From positions 1-25,605 of IMG/VR virus record IMGVR_UViG_3300010885_011458: 25,605 nt of DNA; one strand, written 5' to 3'. The position numbers and the translations under genes are program-made. Source of the stretch: a virus. The notes below the pieces were generated by a model. The model saw nothing but the letters and a program-made list of their open reading frames with translations. It did not search any database and had not been told where the DNA came from. Every line of letters begins with the position of its first letter. Positions within the stretch are counted from its first letter, which is position 1. Below, in pieces: positions 17,660-25,605 of the stretch.

Positions 17660-20600
17660 TTAATTAACTACATTATTTGTGTTTATCCATTTAATTCTAA
17701 ATCTATCATAAGCCGAGGCTCCTCGTCTTAAACCAAAGTAAAAATGAAATGGTGCTCCTGTAGTCACTAACTTATCATCACTAGGGTTTCTTTGCCAATC
17801 ATTTGCACTAGCACTTAATTCAATATGAGGAACTGGTAAATTCACATTTTTAACTGCATATATATATCCTTTGAAATATTGGGTTTCTAAAGTATTTTTA
17901 GTTCTAAAATACCTTGAACCTTGGTCTATTCTATCTAATGACTGATATTTTCGAGAGAACACCGTACTACCATTAACTGTGAAATCCCAATTATTAAATT
18001 GTTTACCAAAAATAGAATCATTTTCTTCTATAGCCCATTGTGATAAAGGAACTCTTTGAGAATAAACCGGGAAATTACTAAATGTACAATTACCTACCGA
18101 TGTCCCTGAAGGATTAATAATTGTTCTTTTTGGTGTAACATAATCTCTTAATTGTGTGTCAGATGAAAAGAAAATCCCTAAAACATTATCACAATCAAAG
18201 AAAATCGGATTTTGTTGTCCAGGTGGGTTATCAGGATAATTTGCCGATAAGAATGGTGCGACACCTAATTCTGAATTAATTGAAATTAATTGAGCGTAAT
18301 CCGCATCAATCATTAAATTAGTACCACCAACACCTCTACTTCCTCGACTATTGGAAAAGTATGCTAAAATATTAAGAGAACCTAGTAACGATTTTAAAAA
18401 AGTTTGGTCCATAAATCTACTAACAATAAACAAGTTAAGAATGTCATCAACAGTACCATACGAAGATGTTTCCAATCGATTCGCTACATAACCATCATAC
18501 TCATCAGACATTACTAATTCTTGTAAATAATCAGCTCTTGGACCTAAATCCATAATTGTAGTTGGGAATCCCATATTACCGTTTGAAATTTGATTAAATT
18601 CGTTTGTTGTAGTATTATAAGGTGTTGCCCTATAATAAAAGTTTTTGGTTTTATTATGATAAATTAAAACTCCATCGTTATTTATAATACCACCATTAGG
18701 ACCACAAAATTTAGGTATTGGTTGATTTGGTGTTGGACTAGTTGGTGACGTATAACTACCAATTTCATTCTTAAATGGGAATGCGTATAACACCCCATTA
18801 ATCCAATTATTTATAAATCTATGTGAGAAAACATTTCGACAAGCACCAAGCATAACCATATTTCGTGCAATCCATTCAAACATTAATAACCAATCAAGAC
18901 CTAACGATAAAAATATAGTACTAACAAATCTATAACATCCAAATTCAAAAATAGTTTCACCAAATGGTGATTCTTGACAACGATGTCCTGCAATTGTAAC
19001 AGTGTTATTACTACAACCATAACATTCCAAATTAACCGAACCATTACAAGTAAAAGAATCAAAAACTCTGTTAATTGCCGGAGAACCAGCTAAATCCGCA
19101 TAAGTATAAGCTAAATCACCTGAACTAGCACTTCCTGATGAGCCTTGACTACTAGAAACCGCTAAAACACCATCTTCAGGTATTAAAAATATTTTAAAAT
19201 TAGTGTTTTTTTGTAATACCATACCATTACAACAATATTCTTCAACATTAGTTGAGGTAGGTAATCTATCACCTCTCATAACAGTTTCATAACCACCTTT
19301 AGGATTAATAGATGGATTTAAATTACCTAAGGTAAAGTTTATGGTATTACCGGTTGTGTTATATATTCTTGTAAAATAATTTGACGAAATAGAATAGGGA
19401 CCATTTCCAGTTACATTATAACCTGTATCAACATTACCTCCACCACTAACTGTTTCGTCATAAGCACTAAAAAGTTCAAGATTACTATACATAATCGGAC
19501 CCCCCTCAACAATTTCATTTGGAAAATATCCTTGATTATTACCCGTATTTGTAGTGTAAGGGTTGGAAGTATTAATATAATTTATAAAAGCGTATCTATA
19601 ATCATTAAAAATAGTATGTGGTTGACGTATTCTTTGATATAAAGTATAAACCCTCTGACTAAATCTATTTTGAGGACTAACCCTTAACCCTGTCTGCACA
19701 CCAGTTGTTGGACCTGTATTAGCAACATTAGTTGTTATTGTTGTTACATTATTTATATTACCCCCACAATTAGCTTTCCACCCCATTACCGTCTTATCCA
19801 TATAAGAATAGTAACTAATTAAATTAGAACTAAACCCTGAATATTTTGAAACTAATAACCCATTTGGGTCTACCTGAGGTTGACCAAACTCATATGTTGT
19901 TACAAGACCTCTCACTTCAGTTATTTGTGGTTTATAAGAAAATGAATTAAAATATAATTTTTGACTTGAGTATGAATCTGTACTAATATTACTATTATTT
20001 AAATGACTTTTTAAATGACTAACATTTAAAAACTTACCCTGAATCGGTATATTCATATGGTAAAGACCTGTGACTGTTTTGCTACTATACAATGTATTAC
20101 CAAACAATCTACCTAAACCATAGGATATTTTTACTTTTGGGGTATAAGGGTCAACACCTCTATTTAAAATTAAAACACACATATTTTGAGCGTCCTCAAT
20201 AAAATCTAAACCATTAATTATTTGATTTTCAGCTTCATCAAAGTACTCAGAAGCACCACCTTCAGTTTCATCAATAGCCATAAGTGTTGGATTATTGATG
20301 TAACGACTATTTAAAGTATCTCTACCTATTTGATTACTACACTGACCACTAAATTGACTATAAGTCATACCTGTTATTACTTGGAAGTATTCAACATCTG
20401 TCGGAAACTTATGATAATTATTTTCAGTAGTAGCAGTTATATTAACCGAATATGTTGTTTGTAAATTACTACCTGAACTACCATCAGGATTAGCATAAAA
20501 AACAGTTATATTTGTTTGACCTGTTGAGGTTACACCAGTAATCGCATTATTACCATAAGTATTTAAAACACCAGCTGTAAGATTCACATCTTTAGTTAAT

Positions 20601-22990
20601 GTTGGATTTTGAAACGCAATTAATTGACCCGGAGGTAAATTTTGAAGACTACTTTTATCACAAAGTATTACAATAGTATTATCTGTATGATAATTTGATT
20701 GTTGAGGATTAAAATTAACTGAAATTATATTTACACCACCACCCGGATTATTTGAACTACTATTAAAATATTTCGCCTTAACATTAAATAAATTAATTTT
20801 ATCAGAAATCGGTAAATTAGTTGTATAACAAATTCTTGAATTACCCGTATCTGTAGGATAAGTAAAATATTTTACATAAGGTGCCCCGATATTATTCGAT
20901 GCGTATTGATTATCATATAAAACACCTGTTAAATTTTGATTAAAAATTTGAGCAACAACCGATTCATATCCATTAGGTGTGTTAGGACCTCTTGTTGGAA
21001 TATTAAATGATGATGGACTAAATAATGGTAACATACCAGGTGATAAATCTATTGAAGTAATATCAGTATTAGATTCAATAGACACACAAGCCCCAACTTT
21101 ATTTCCAGCATTTGCCGATGGAGCTCCTGTAGCTTCACCAATATTATCACTCGTGCTTGAATCCGGACTACAAGAACATAATTCACAATCAGGATAAGTT
21201 AAAATAGGAACTTTAACCCCTGATAAATCAATTTTAAATAACTGTTTAACAATAAGAAAAAGAAGTGCCGCTAAAGCAATATACGCTAATCCAGCTAAAA
21301 ATGTTCCAATACTAAATGTTACACCAAACCCAACACTTGTTGCTCCCGCACACGTTAGAATACCAATTATACCATAATACGCAACTAATAAAGGTAATAA
21401 TATTGTTCTTAAAATCCAAACAACAAAATATAAAATGTGCATCACAAGTATTAACGCAAAAAATACCGGTGTTAATATAATACTAAAAAACATAAAAATG
21501 ATATACAATATATCAAATCTAAAATTACCATCATTTGTTGGGAATCTATTATTTAACCCTGAACAAGTTTCGTCTAATATATTTTTAATACCTATGTATC
21601 TTTCTATTCCATTACCTTCTTTTCTGGCAGAAATAAATTGTGATACAGTATAAACTTTATTATATTGCATTAAATAAAACTTATCTTCACAATCAATCGC
21701 CTCCCTAACTATCTTTTGAGATAAGATATTATCAGCATTACCTACAGTAGCACCCGTAAACGCATAATCATTCCAATCAGTACTAAACGCATATGACGGT
21801 TGCGTATTACTACCCGGGTATTCTTTAATATTTGGAACTAAAAAATAACCTCGTTTTGTAGATTCACTTAATGATGGAGATTGAGACCATTTAATTTTAA
21901 ACCTATATTTAGCCTTAGTTGGAATCCCAACTTCAGGGTCATTAGACAACACTTGTTCACCAAATTCATTTGTAACATAATAGTCCAAGTTCATTGGTAC
22001 ATCTATTAACCAAGTACCGTTTTCATCAATAACTTTACCTCCACTTTCTAAAGCAAAGTTTTCTAATATTGGTCTCCCACTTGAATCCTGTTGAATAGTT
22101 TGTCTAATTGCCAATATATCTCCGGGACCAACTGTTAAATCACATAAATGACCCGAATTACTAGTCGGTCGACACCCTGTCGATATTGCACTACTATTAG
22201 GTCCCGATATTATAGAACCCATAAAAACAGATGTTGGTCTAATATCAATATTTGCCTCACTACTTAAATCAAAATCAGTTCTTGTAATACCTAAATTACA
22301 AACCTCAGGTTGACCCCATAATGGTTCCACTTCAATAGATTTACTAAGATTAATAATTTGAGGTAATTCACGTAAATTATTTGATGACCTAAAATTAGTA
22401 CCAGCAACTTGAGTTTCAGTAGCAATACCCATTCTAATTAAATCTTGAGGTGATAAAGAAAACTCCCCAATATCAGATAAATCAACGTCCATAACAATAG
22501 TATGAGACCCCACAGGAACACCAAATATCATATAATCACCGCTATCATTGGTGATAGCGTTGTATTTGTAATATTTGTCGTAAACTTCAATTAAGATTGG
22601 GTCAGTTAAAACGTCTTTTCTTGTAAAAAAAGTCCCTGTTGGAACGTGAGCACTATATGATTTAACGTAAGGTAGTAGATTATATCTATACCCTTCATCA
22701 TTATTGTCTAATAATGTTTTATAGGGATATAATTCTGATATAACAGGGTCTTTTTGGTCTATACTATCAATAGGAATAAAAATAGAAACTTTAGCGTTTG
22801 GAAGACCAAAACCGTTGTTAACACTAACACGACCAACAATAACACCGTAATCGGAACATTGTCTTGTATAAATATCACTTTGTAATATTTTTAGGGAGAG
22901 GATTTCTAAATGTTCGAATTCTTGCTCAATTAATACTTTCAAAGAAGTATCAACACCGACCTTCGTTCTTACTCTATATGACTTTGACAT
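17660..22990 (-). CDS. Giant baseplate-operon protein with membrane-helix-like segments
   Basis: This 1776-aa protein is the largest in the window and sits right after the gp6-like gene. Residues about 48-170 look like a carboxypeptidase-regulatory/Cna-B-like Ig domain (GVIVGRVSVNNGFGLPNAKV, later TNDSGDYMIFGVPVGSHTIV). Residues about 492-586 are strongly hydrophobic, enough for three or four membrane helices (DILYIIFMFFSIILTPVFFA and on), followed at 602-607 by a CELCSC cluster. Another hydrophobic stretch with helix character lies at about 1345-1385, after a Cys-rich segment (ECYGCS). The remainder is beta-rich, Asn/Thr/Ser-rich and ends in FYFGLRRGASAYDRFRIKW. Its position matches gp7 of T4, but no sequence match to gp7 is visible. 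Candidate roles are a large peripheral baseplate protein or one that inserts in the host membrane. The start is ATG, 72 nt after the gp6-like gene. Confidence 0.88.
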   Translation of the reverse strand: MSKSYRVRTKVGVDTSLKVLIEQEFEHLEILSLKILQSDIYTRQCSDYGVIVGRVSVNNGFGLPNAKVSIFIPIDSIDQKDPVISELYPYKTLLDNNDEGYRYNLLPYVKSYSAHVPTGTFFTRKDVLTDPILIEVYDKYYKYNAITNDSGDYMIFGVPVGSHTIVMDVDLSDIGEFSLSPQDLIRMGIATETQVAGTNFRSSNNLRELPQIINLSKSIEVEPLWGQPEVCNLGITRTDFDLSSEANIDIRPTSVFMGSIISGPNSSAISTGCRPTSNSGHLCDLTVGPGDILAIRQTIQQDSSGRPILENFALESGGKVIDENGTWLIDVPMNLDYYVTNEFGEQVLSNDPEVGIPTKAKYRFKIKWSQSPSLSESTKRGYFLVPNIKEYPGSNTQPSYAFSTDWNDYAFTGATVGNADNILSQKIVREAIDCEDKFYLMQYNKVYTVSQFISARKEGNGIERYIGIKNILDETCSGLNNRFPTNDGNFRFDILYIIFMFFSIILTPVFFALILVMHILYFVVWILRTILLPLLVAYYGIIGILTCAGATSVGFGVTFSIGTFLAGLAYIALAALLFLIVKQLFKIDLSGVKVPILTYPDCELCSCSPDSSTSDNIGEATGAPSANAGNKVGACVSIESNTDITSIDLSPGMLPLFSPSSFNIPTRGPNTPNGYESVVAQIFNQNLTGVLYDNQYASNNIGAPYVKYFTYPTDTGNSRICYTTNLPISDKINLFNVKAKYFNSSSNNPGGGVNIISVNFNPQQSNYHTDNTIVILCDKSSLQNLPPGQLIAFQNPTLTKDVNLTAGVLNTYGNNAITGVTSTGQTNITVFYANPDGSSGSNLQTTYSVNITATTENNYHKFPTDVEYFQVITGMTYSQFSGQCSNQIGRDTLNSRYINNPTLMAIDETEGGASEYFDEAENQIINGLDFIEDAQNMCVLILNRGVDPYTPKVKISYGLGRLFGNTLYSSKTVTGLYHMNIPIQGKFLNVSHLKSHLNNSNISTDSYSSQKLYFNSFSYKPQITEVRGLVTTYEFGQPQVDPNGLLVSKYSGFSSNLISYYSYMDKTVMGWKANCGGNINNVTTITTNVANTGPTTGVQTGLRVSPQNRFSQRVYTLYQRIRQPHTIFNDYRYAFINYINTSNPYTTNTGNNQGYFPNEIVEGGPIMYSNLELFSAYDETVSGGGNVDTGYNVTGNGPYSISSNYFTRIYNTTGNTINFTLGNLNPSINPKGGYETVMRGDRLPTSTNVEEYCCNGMVLQKNTNFKIFLIPEDGVLAVSSSQGSSGSASSGDLAYTYADLAGSPAINRVFDSFTCNGSVNLECYGCSNNTVTIAGHRCQESPFGETIFEFGCYRFVSTIFLSLGLDWLLMFEWIARNMVMLGACRNVFSHRFINNWINGVLYAFPFKNEIGSYTSPTSPTPNQPIPKFCGPNGGIINNDGVLIYHNKTKNFYYRATPYNTTTNEFNQISNGNMGFPTTIMDLGPRADYLQELVMSDEYDGYVANRLETSSYGTVDDILNLFIVSRFMDQTFLKSLLGSLNILAYFSNSRGSRGVGGTNLMIDADYAQLISINSELGVAPFLSANYPDNPPGQQNPIFFDCDNVLGIFFSSDTQLRDYVTPKRTIINPSGTSVGNCTFSNFPVYSQRVPLSQWAIEENDSIFGKQFNNWDFTVNGSTVFSRKYQSLDRIDQGSRYFRTKNTLETQYFKGYIYAVKNVNLPVPHIELSASANDWQRNPSDDKLVTTGAPFHFYFGLRRGASAYDRFRIKWINTNNVVN
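21235..21517 (-). other. Predicted membrane-helix cluster in the 1776-aa protein
   Basis: The translated segment (residues about 492-586) has almost no charged residues apart from one Arg near residue 528 and a Lys-containing end. It is made of long Ile/Leu/Phe/Val/Ala/Gly runs, for example LPLLVAYYGIIGILTCAGA and GTFLAGLAYIALAALLFLIV. By eye it fits three to four transmembrane spans. Topology was not computed. Confidence 0.7.
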
Positions 22991-23062
22991 TTTTTATCTT
23001 TTTAAATAAATAGTTTATACACTATTTTTAAAAGATAATTCATTATTTTAAAAAATAAATTA
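22991..23062 (-). promoter_or_regulatory. AT-rich intergenic leader with inverted repeat
   Basis: This 72-nt gap is the widest inside the minus operon and is almost pure A/T. It holds a 7-bp inverted repeat, AAATAGT at 23008-23014 and ACTATTT at 23021-23027, around a 6-nt loop. The T run needed for a terminator is poor on the minus strand. It may carry an internal promoter or an mRNA processing site that sets the level of the 1776-aa gene apart from gp25/gp6. No clear promoter boxes can be fixed by eye. Confidence 0.35.
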
Positions 23063-24901
23063 TTATGAAAAGTTAACAGTTTTTAAATTTTTAACCCTAA
23101 TATTTATATCTTTATTAGGATATTTGATTTGATATGTTTGATTTGGTTCCGCAAAAATGGTATCATCTATCAATTCTATCTGATGTGTAGCACTATCTAA
23201 ATATCGTTGAGACGTTTGAGATGATGAATATTGACCACCGACTTGATTAAACACTTGAATATCAGATAATGATATGACCCCATTTTCACTTTGTATCAAT
23301 CTTCTTAATTCGGACACATTAACATTTTCTCCCATTTGTCTATTTAATGGGTCAAAATATTCAGAAACAATTGTAATAATTTGAGATATTACTGTTCCTT
23401 GATTTTGAGTATTATCTAAAACAACATCGATATTAAAACTTAAATCAATAACATTCGCACTTTGTATTGACACATAATCATTTATCATACGATAGTTTGA
23501 TAAGTAATTTGCTACATTATTTTTTAACGTGTTTGAGATAACTTCAGTTAATCTACCTGTTTCATCATAGGACAACATTTGAACAATTATTTTATTATTG
23601 TTCTCTGTGATTGATACCTTTGCCGGAGCACCAAATTGAGATGGCATTGTTCGGATTAACGATTCATAATCATTAACGGTTACCGCTCTTTTTTGTGATG
23701 AGAAATTATACGAAACTAAATTTCTTACTTCCTCAGTTGTTGGAAAACTTGCTCCACCAATAGCCGCTGTCACATTTGTACATCTTAAAGAATTTACAAC
23801 AGTTGTATTAACACTATCGGAAGGTCCATTAACAAAGAATGAAACCGTCCCTATTTGAGTTATAGCATTTACCCCAATATTACTACCAACACCACCACCA
23901 ACTCTATATTGAATGAATAATGTAGTATTCGGTTTTAAGGTACTACCCAACGCTAAGTTATTGGAATATTTGTATAAATTTAATTGGTATCCATCTCTTG
24001 CAAATTCTCTTAACTGCTCATCGGCGGATTGTGAACCACCACCAAAAGTTATTTTTAAAAACCCTTCAGGTGTAAATTCACTAATAAACTTAGTACTAGT
24101 TTGAATGTATTTACCAACTTTAATACCCGGAGAATCTGATACTTTTGTTGGGTCTTCAACAAATACTCTATCTTCCGCTAAAGCATCTACCTCATACCAT
24201 CTATTATCTAACCCTAAGAACTCTTGAACTGACGGAATATTAGTATACTGAGTACTATCTTTCAATAAAACACTAGTAATCCCTAAAACATTTTTATCAG
24301 GTAAGAATAAATCATAAAAAGGTCTAACATCATTTGGTGTGATTACCTTTTTAAAAACTTTTGTTGTTCCATTTACAACGGTTTCTCGTTTAGTAATGGT
24401 ATAATTTAATAATTTATTATTTGAATCAAAATTAGGTATTTTTAATCTATTAGGGAACCCCTCACCATTAATTGGTGAAGAAAAATCAATATCATAAACT
24501 GTTTCAAATACTTGTCCCGCACCATTAACTTGTGAACCTCTCCTTAAAATCCCACAATATCTTAAATCTTCCTTATCCCCAAATGCCGGAACCGTAATTG
24601 AAAAATCAACTAAAGCGACTGATGGTCTCATCCCCGGAACTTTTAATCCATAAGTTTTTGCAATATTAAAAACTGACGACCTTTGTTGTGCATATTGAAG
24701 AACTGTTTCTTGTATACTTCTATCAATATTAAATTGTAAATTATCAGTCACTGCAGCATTTAAATCTAATAATACTGAAAAAACTGACGCATCATTAAAG
24801 TTTTGAATCGTGTCGGGATAATATGTTTTAGTAAAGTTAATTAACTCTGTTCTAATTGATTGGAAATCCCTTGTAGTGTAGGAAATTTTCTTATTTGCCA
24901 T
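23063..24901 (-). CDS. Baseplate wedge protein, gp6/gpJ-like
   Basis: This 612-aa protein is close to T4 gp6 in length (about 660 aa). The N-terminus (KISYTTRDFQSIRTELINFT, then YPDTIQNFNDASVFSVLLDL) is the typical start of the gp6/baseplate-J family, followed by helices ending near residue 90. A central beta region has RVGGGVGSNIGVNAI, and the C-terminal third (NDYESLIRTMPSQFGAPAKV) is the conserved J-type block. In contractile tails two copies pair with gp25 and a gp7/gpI protein to build the wedge ring, which opens on contact and starts sheath contraction. It lies 4 nt after the gp25-like gene, the usual order. No Shine-Dalgarno sequence precedes the ATG. Confidence 0.93.
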   Translation of the reverse strand: MANKKISYTTRDFQSIRTELINFTKTYYPDTIQNFNDASVFSVLLDLNAAVTDNLQFNIDRSIQETVLQYAQQRSSVFNIAKTYGLKVPGMRPSVALVDFSITVPAFGDKEDLRYCGILRRGSQVNGAGQVFETVYDIDFSSPINGEGFPNRLKIPNFDSNNKLLNYTITKRETVVNGTTKVFKKVITPNDVRPFYDLFLPDKNVLGITSVLLKDSTQYTNIPSVQEFLGLDNRWYEVDALAEDRVFVEDPTKVSDSPGIKVGKYIQTSTKFISEFTPEGFLKITFGGGSQSADEQLREFARDGYQLNLYKYSNNLALGSTLKPNTTLFIQYRVGGGVGSNIGVNAITQIGTVSFFVNGPSDSVNTTVVNSLRCTNVTAAIGGASFPTTEEVRNLVSYNFSSQKRAVTVNDYESLIRTMPSQFGAPAKVSITENNNKIIVQMLSYDETGRLTEVISNTLKNNVANYLSNYRMINDYVSIQSANVIDLSFNIDVVLDNTQNQGTVISQIITIVSEYFDPLNRQMGENVNVSELRRLIQSENGVISLSDIQVFNQVGGQYSSSQTSQRYLDSATHQIELIDDTIFAEPNQTYQIKYPNKDINIRVKNLKTVNFS

Positions 24902-24905
24902 AATT

Positions 24906-25364
24906 TTATATATTAATAATTACAAAGTCACTACTATTAAACACATCATTGTTGATGGTATAATCAATCTTAACTTTTGCTGTATGTTCTTTATCCGACA
25001 TATTCGGTACACGAAATATTCTTTCATCATTATCATTAATGTAACTACCTTTATCTTCATCACCATCAGAGGCGGCTTGAATATTAATATTAGTAATTGT
25101 TATCCCCGGTAGATATACCCCTGCGGATTCTCTTATTTCAGATTCTATTTCAGAAAATGTTGGACCATCTAATGGTTCAAAAATAAATTCATATAATCTT
25201 GTTCCAAAATCCGGCATATAATATCTACTACCTTTCTTAGATAATAAAAGGTGTATTAAATTAGACCTAATCTCTTGGTCATTATAATCTGATAAATCTA
25301 AATATTTCCCATCAAAAGAATCTCTAAAAGGAAAAGTTAAACCATATGTTGCTCCATCTGCCAT
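24906..25364 (-). CDS. Baseplate wedge protein, gp25/gpW (lysozyme-like) family
   Basis: I place the start at ATG 25364, giving 152 aa. The frame stays open to a TTG at 25409, but its extra 15 residues add nothing family-like. The core (TYGLTFPFRDSFDGKYLDLS, then the NDQEIRSNLIHLLLSKKGSR helix and MPDFGTRLYEFIFEPLD) is characteristic of gp25/gpW/TssE proteins. In these the helix plus 'GxxL...F' segment sets the sheath-nucleating platform on the wedge. T4 gp25 is about 130 aa. Where many relatives carry Glu-Pro-Arg, this protein seems to have Leu-Pro-Gly (VYLPGITITNINI), a placement I infer by eye. The C-terminal extension from about residue 98 (SDGDEDKGSYINDNDE) is acidic. It is the first gene of the operon, after the terminator of the upstream gene. 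Confidence 0.92.
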   Translation of the reverse strand: MADGATYGLTFPFRDSFDGKYLDLSDYNDQEIRSNLIHLLLSKKGSRYYMPDFGTRLYEFIFEPLDGPTFSEIESEIRESAGVYLPGITITNINIQAASDGDEDKGSYINDNDERIFRVPNMSDKEHTAKVKIDYTINNDVFNSSDFVIINI

Positions 25365-25410
25365 AACTATAAATATAGTGTCGTAATTATTTTTTATAAA
25401 TACCCCCAAA
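25365..25410 (-). promoter_or_regulatory. Candidate promoter/leader of the baseplate operon
   Basis: The segment between the upstream terminator and the gp25-like ATG must hold any promoter for the operon. On the minus strand it reads AT-rich with TATATTTA (complement of 25370-25377), a 7/8 match to the Bacteroidota -7 element TAnnTTTG, but it sits only 5 nt from the ATG and no well-spaced -33 TTG is seen. The assignment is weak. Confidence 0.2.
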
Positions 25411-25440
25411 ATAAAAAATCACGACCTTAAGTCGTGATTT
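25411..25440 (-). terminator. Intrinsic terminator of the right-edge gene
   Basis: AAATCACGAC at 25416-25425 pairs perfectly with GTCGTGATTT at 25431-25440 around a 5-nt loop. On the minus strand the stem runs into a T tract (complement of 25411-25418, mostly A). It lies 9 nt after the stop of the partial gene at 25450, so it closes that unit and isolates the gp25-led operon. Confidence 0.85.
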
Positions 25441-25449
25441 ATATTCTTA

Positions 25450-25605
25450 TTAAGAACCACATCCGAAACACTCAAATTCCGTATCTGTTGGTTTTGAAGT
25501 TAGTTCAACTGTTGGTTTCTCAATTTGTTTTGGTTGACCTACTTTTGAAATGTCCACCGCCAAGTGTTTAGCTCCGGTTGATATCGCCTTTGTTCTAACA
25601 TAATA
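25450..25605 (-). CDS. C-terminal end of an unidentified protein, partial
   Basis: The frame is open to the right edge, and 51 C-terminal residues are visible before TAA. They include RTKAISTGAKHLAVDIS and a Pro/Lys/Glu-rich tail (QPKQIEKPTVELTSKPTDTE), ending in a Cys pair (ECFGCGS). This looks like a globular end followed by a flexible tail with a metal- or disulfide-capable CxxC. I do not recognise the family. Its own terminator and the position upstream of gp25 would suit a tail or hub gene, but the sequence does not show this. Confidence 0.7.
   Translation of the reverse strand, partial: YYVRTKAISTGAKHLAVDISKVGQPKQIEKPTVELTSKPTDTEFECFGCGS

Noticed and set aside
17660-22990. Tape-measure protein
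   Set aside because: Hydrophobic segments fit, but the long coiled-coil/helical repeats expected of a tape measure are missing. The protein is mostly beta-rich with an Ig-like N-terminus.
25365-25380. T4-type late promoter (TATAAATA-like) before the gp25-like gene
   Set aside because: The similar bases overlap ordinary AT-rich leader, lie too close to the ATG and are on the wrong strand for a clean match.
24906-25409. TTG start for the gp25-like gene
   Set aside because: The 15 extra residues are not family-like, and the upstream region is better used as leader after the terminator at 25411-25440.
6622-25409. Type VI secretion or extracellular injection system instead of a phage
   Set aside because: gp25, gp6 and gpI relatives occur there too, but the RuvC-like nuclease and several very large fibre-like proteins fit a phage better. 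No AAA+ ATPase or sheath gene is in view, so this is not fully excluded.

Overview
The window is an AT-rich stretch (roughly one third G+C by eye) that is almost wholly coding. It reads as part of the virion-structure module of a large myovirus-type (contractile-tail) bacteriophage. The anchors are a gp25/gpW-like baseplate wedge protein, a gp6/gpJ-like wedge protein next to it, a large protein with a P2 gpI-like (gp7-type) segment, and a RuvC-type nuclease. The host is probably a member of the Bacteroidota. This rests on SprB-type repeats (the repeat of the gliding adhesin SprB), the lack of Shine-Dalgarno sequences before the starts, and the AT-rich leaders. TAA, TGA and TAG are all used as stops, so the standard code fits. 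Contractile injection systems and T6SS share gp25 and gp6 relatives, but the RuvC-type nuclease and the large fibre-like proteins favour a phage. No capsid, sheath or terminase gene is in the window to settle the point.

Layout. Positions 1-6541 (+ strand) hold four closely spaced genes. Two are Thr/Ser/Asn-rich adhesin-like proteins with a related N-terminal segment (the first runs off the left edge). The third is an 809-aa fibre or baseplate-appendage-like protein with ends resembling gpH/DUF3751 proteins, and the fourth is the RuvC-like nuclease. A strong bidirectional terminator at 6547-6570 separates this set from a convergent minus-strand operon.

The minus-strand operon is transcribed from about 25400 down to 6622. 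Its order is gp25-like, gp6-like, a 1776-aa protein with membrane-helix-like segments, then 511, 84, 278, 409 (PKD-like), 302, 1024 (gpI/gp7-like) and finally 1051 aa (seven SprB-like repeats, a Pro/Thr linker and a Cys-containing tip). Most junctions are 1-12 nt gaps or short overlaps, which suggests co-transcription and an ordered assembly set. At the right edge is the C-terminal end of a further minus-strand gene, closed by its own terminator at 25411-25440.

Functional reading (inference): gp25, gp6 and the gpI-like protein would form the baseplate wedge core. The 1776-aa protein and the unrecognised 84-511 aa proteins would be peripheral baseplate parts. The SprB-repeat and PT-linker proteins on both sides of the convergent junction would be fibre or adhesin components that contact the host. 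No tRNA, rRNA, CRISPR array, insertion sequence or integrase was seen. No stretch over 300 nt lacks a gene.
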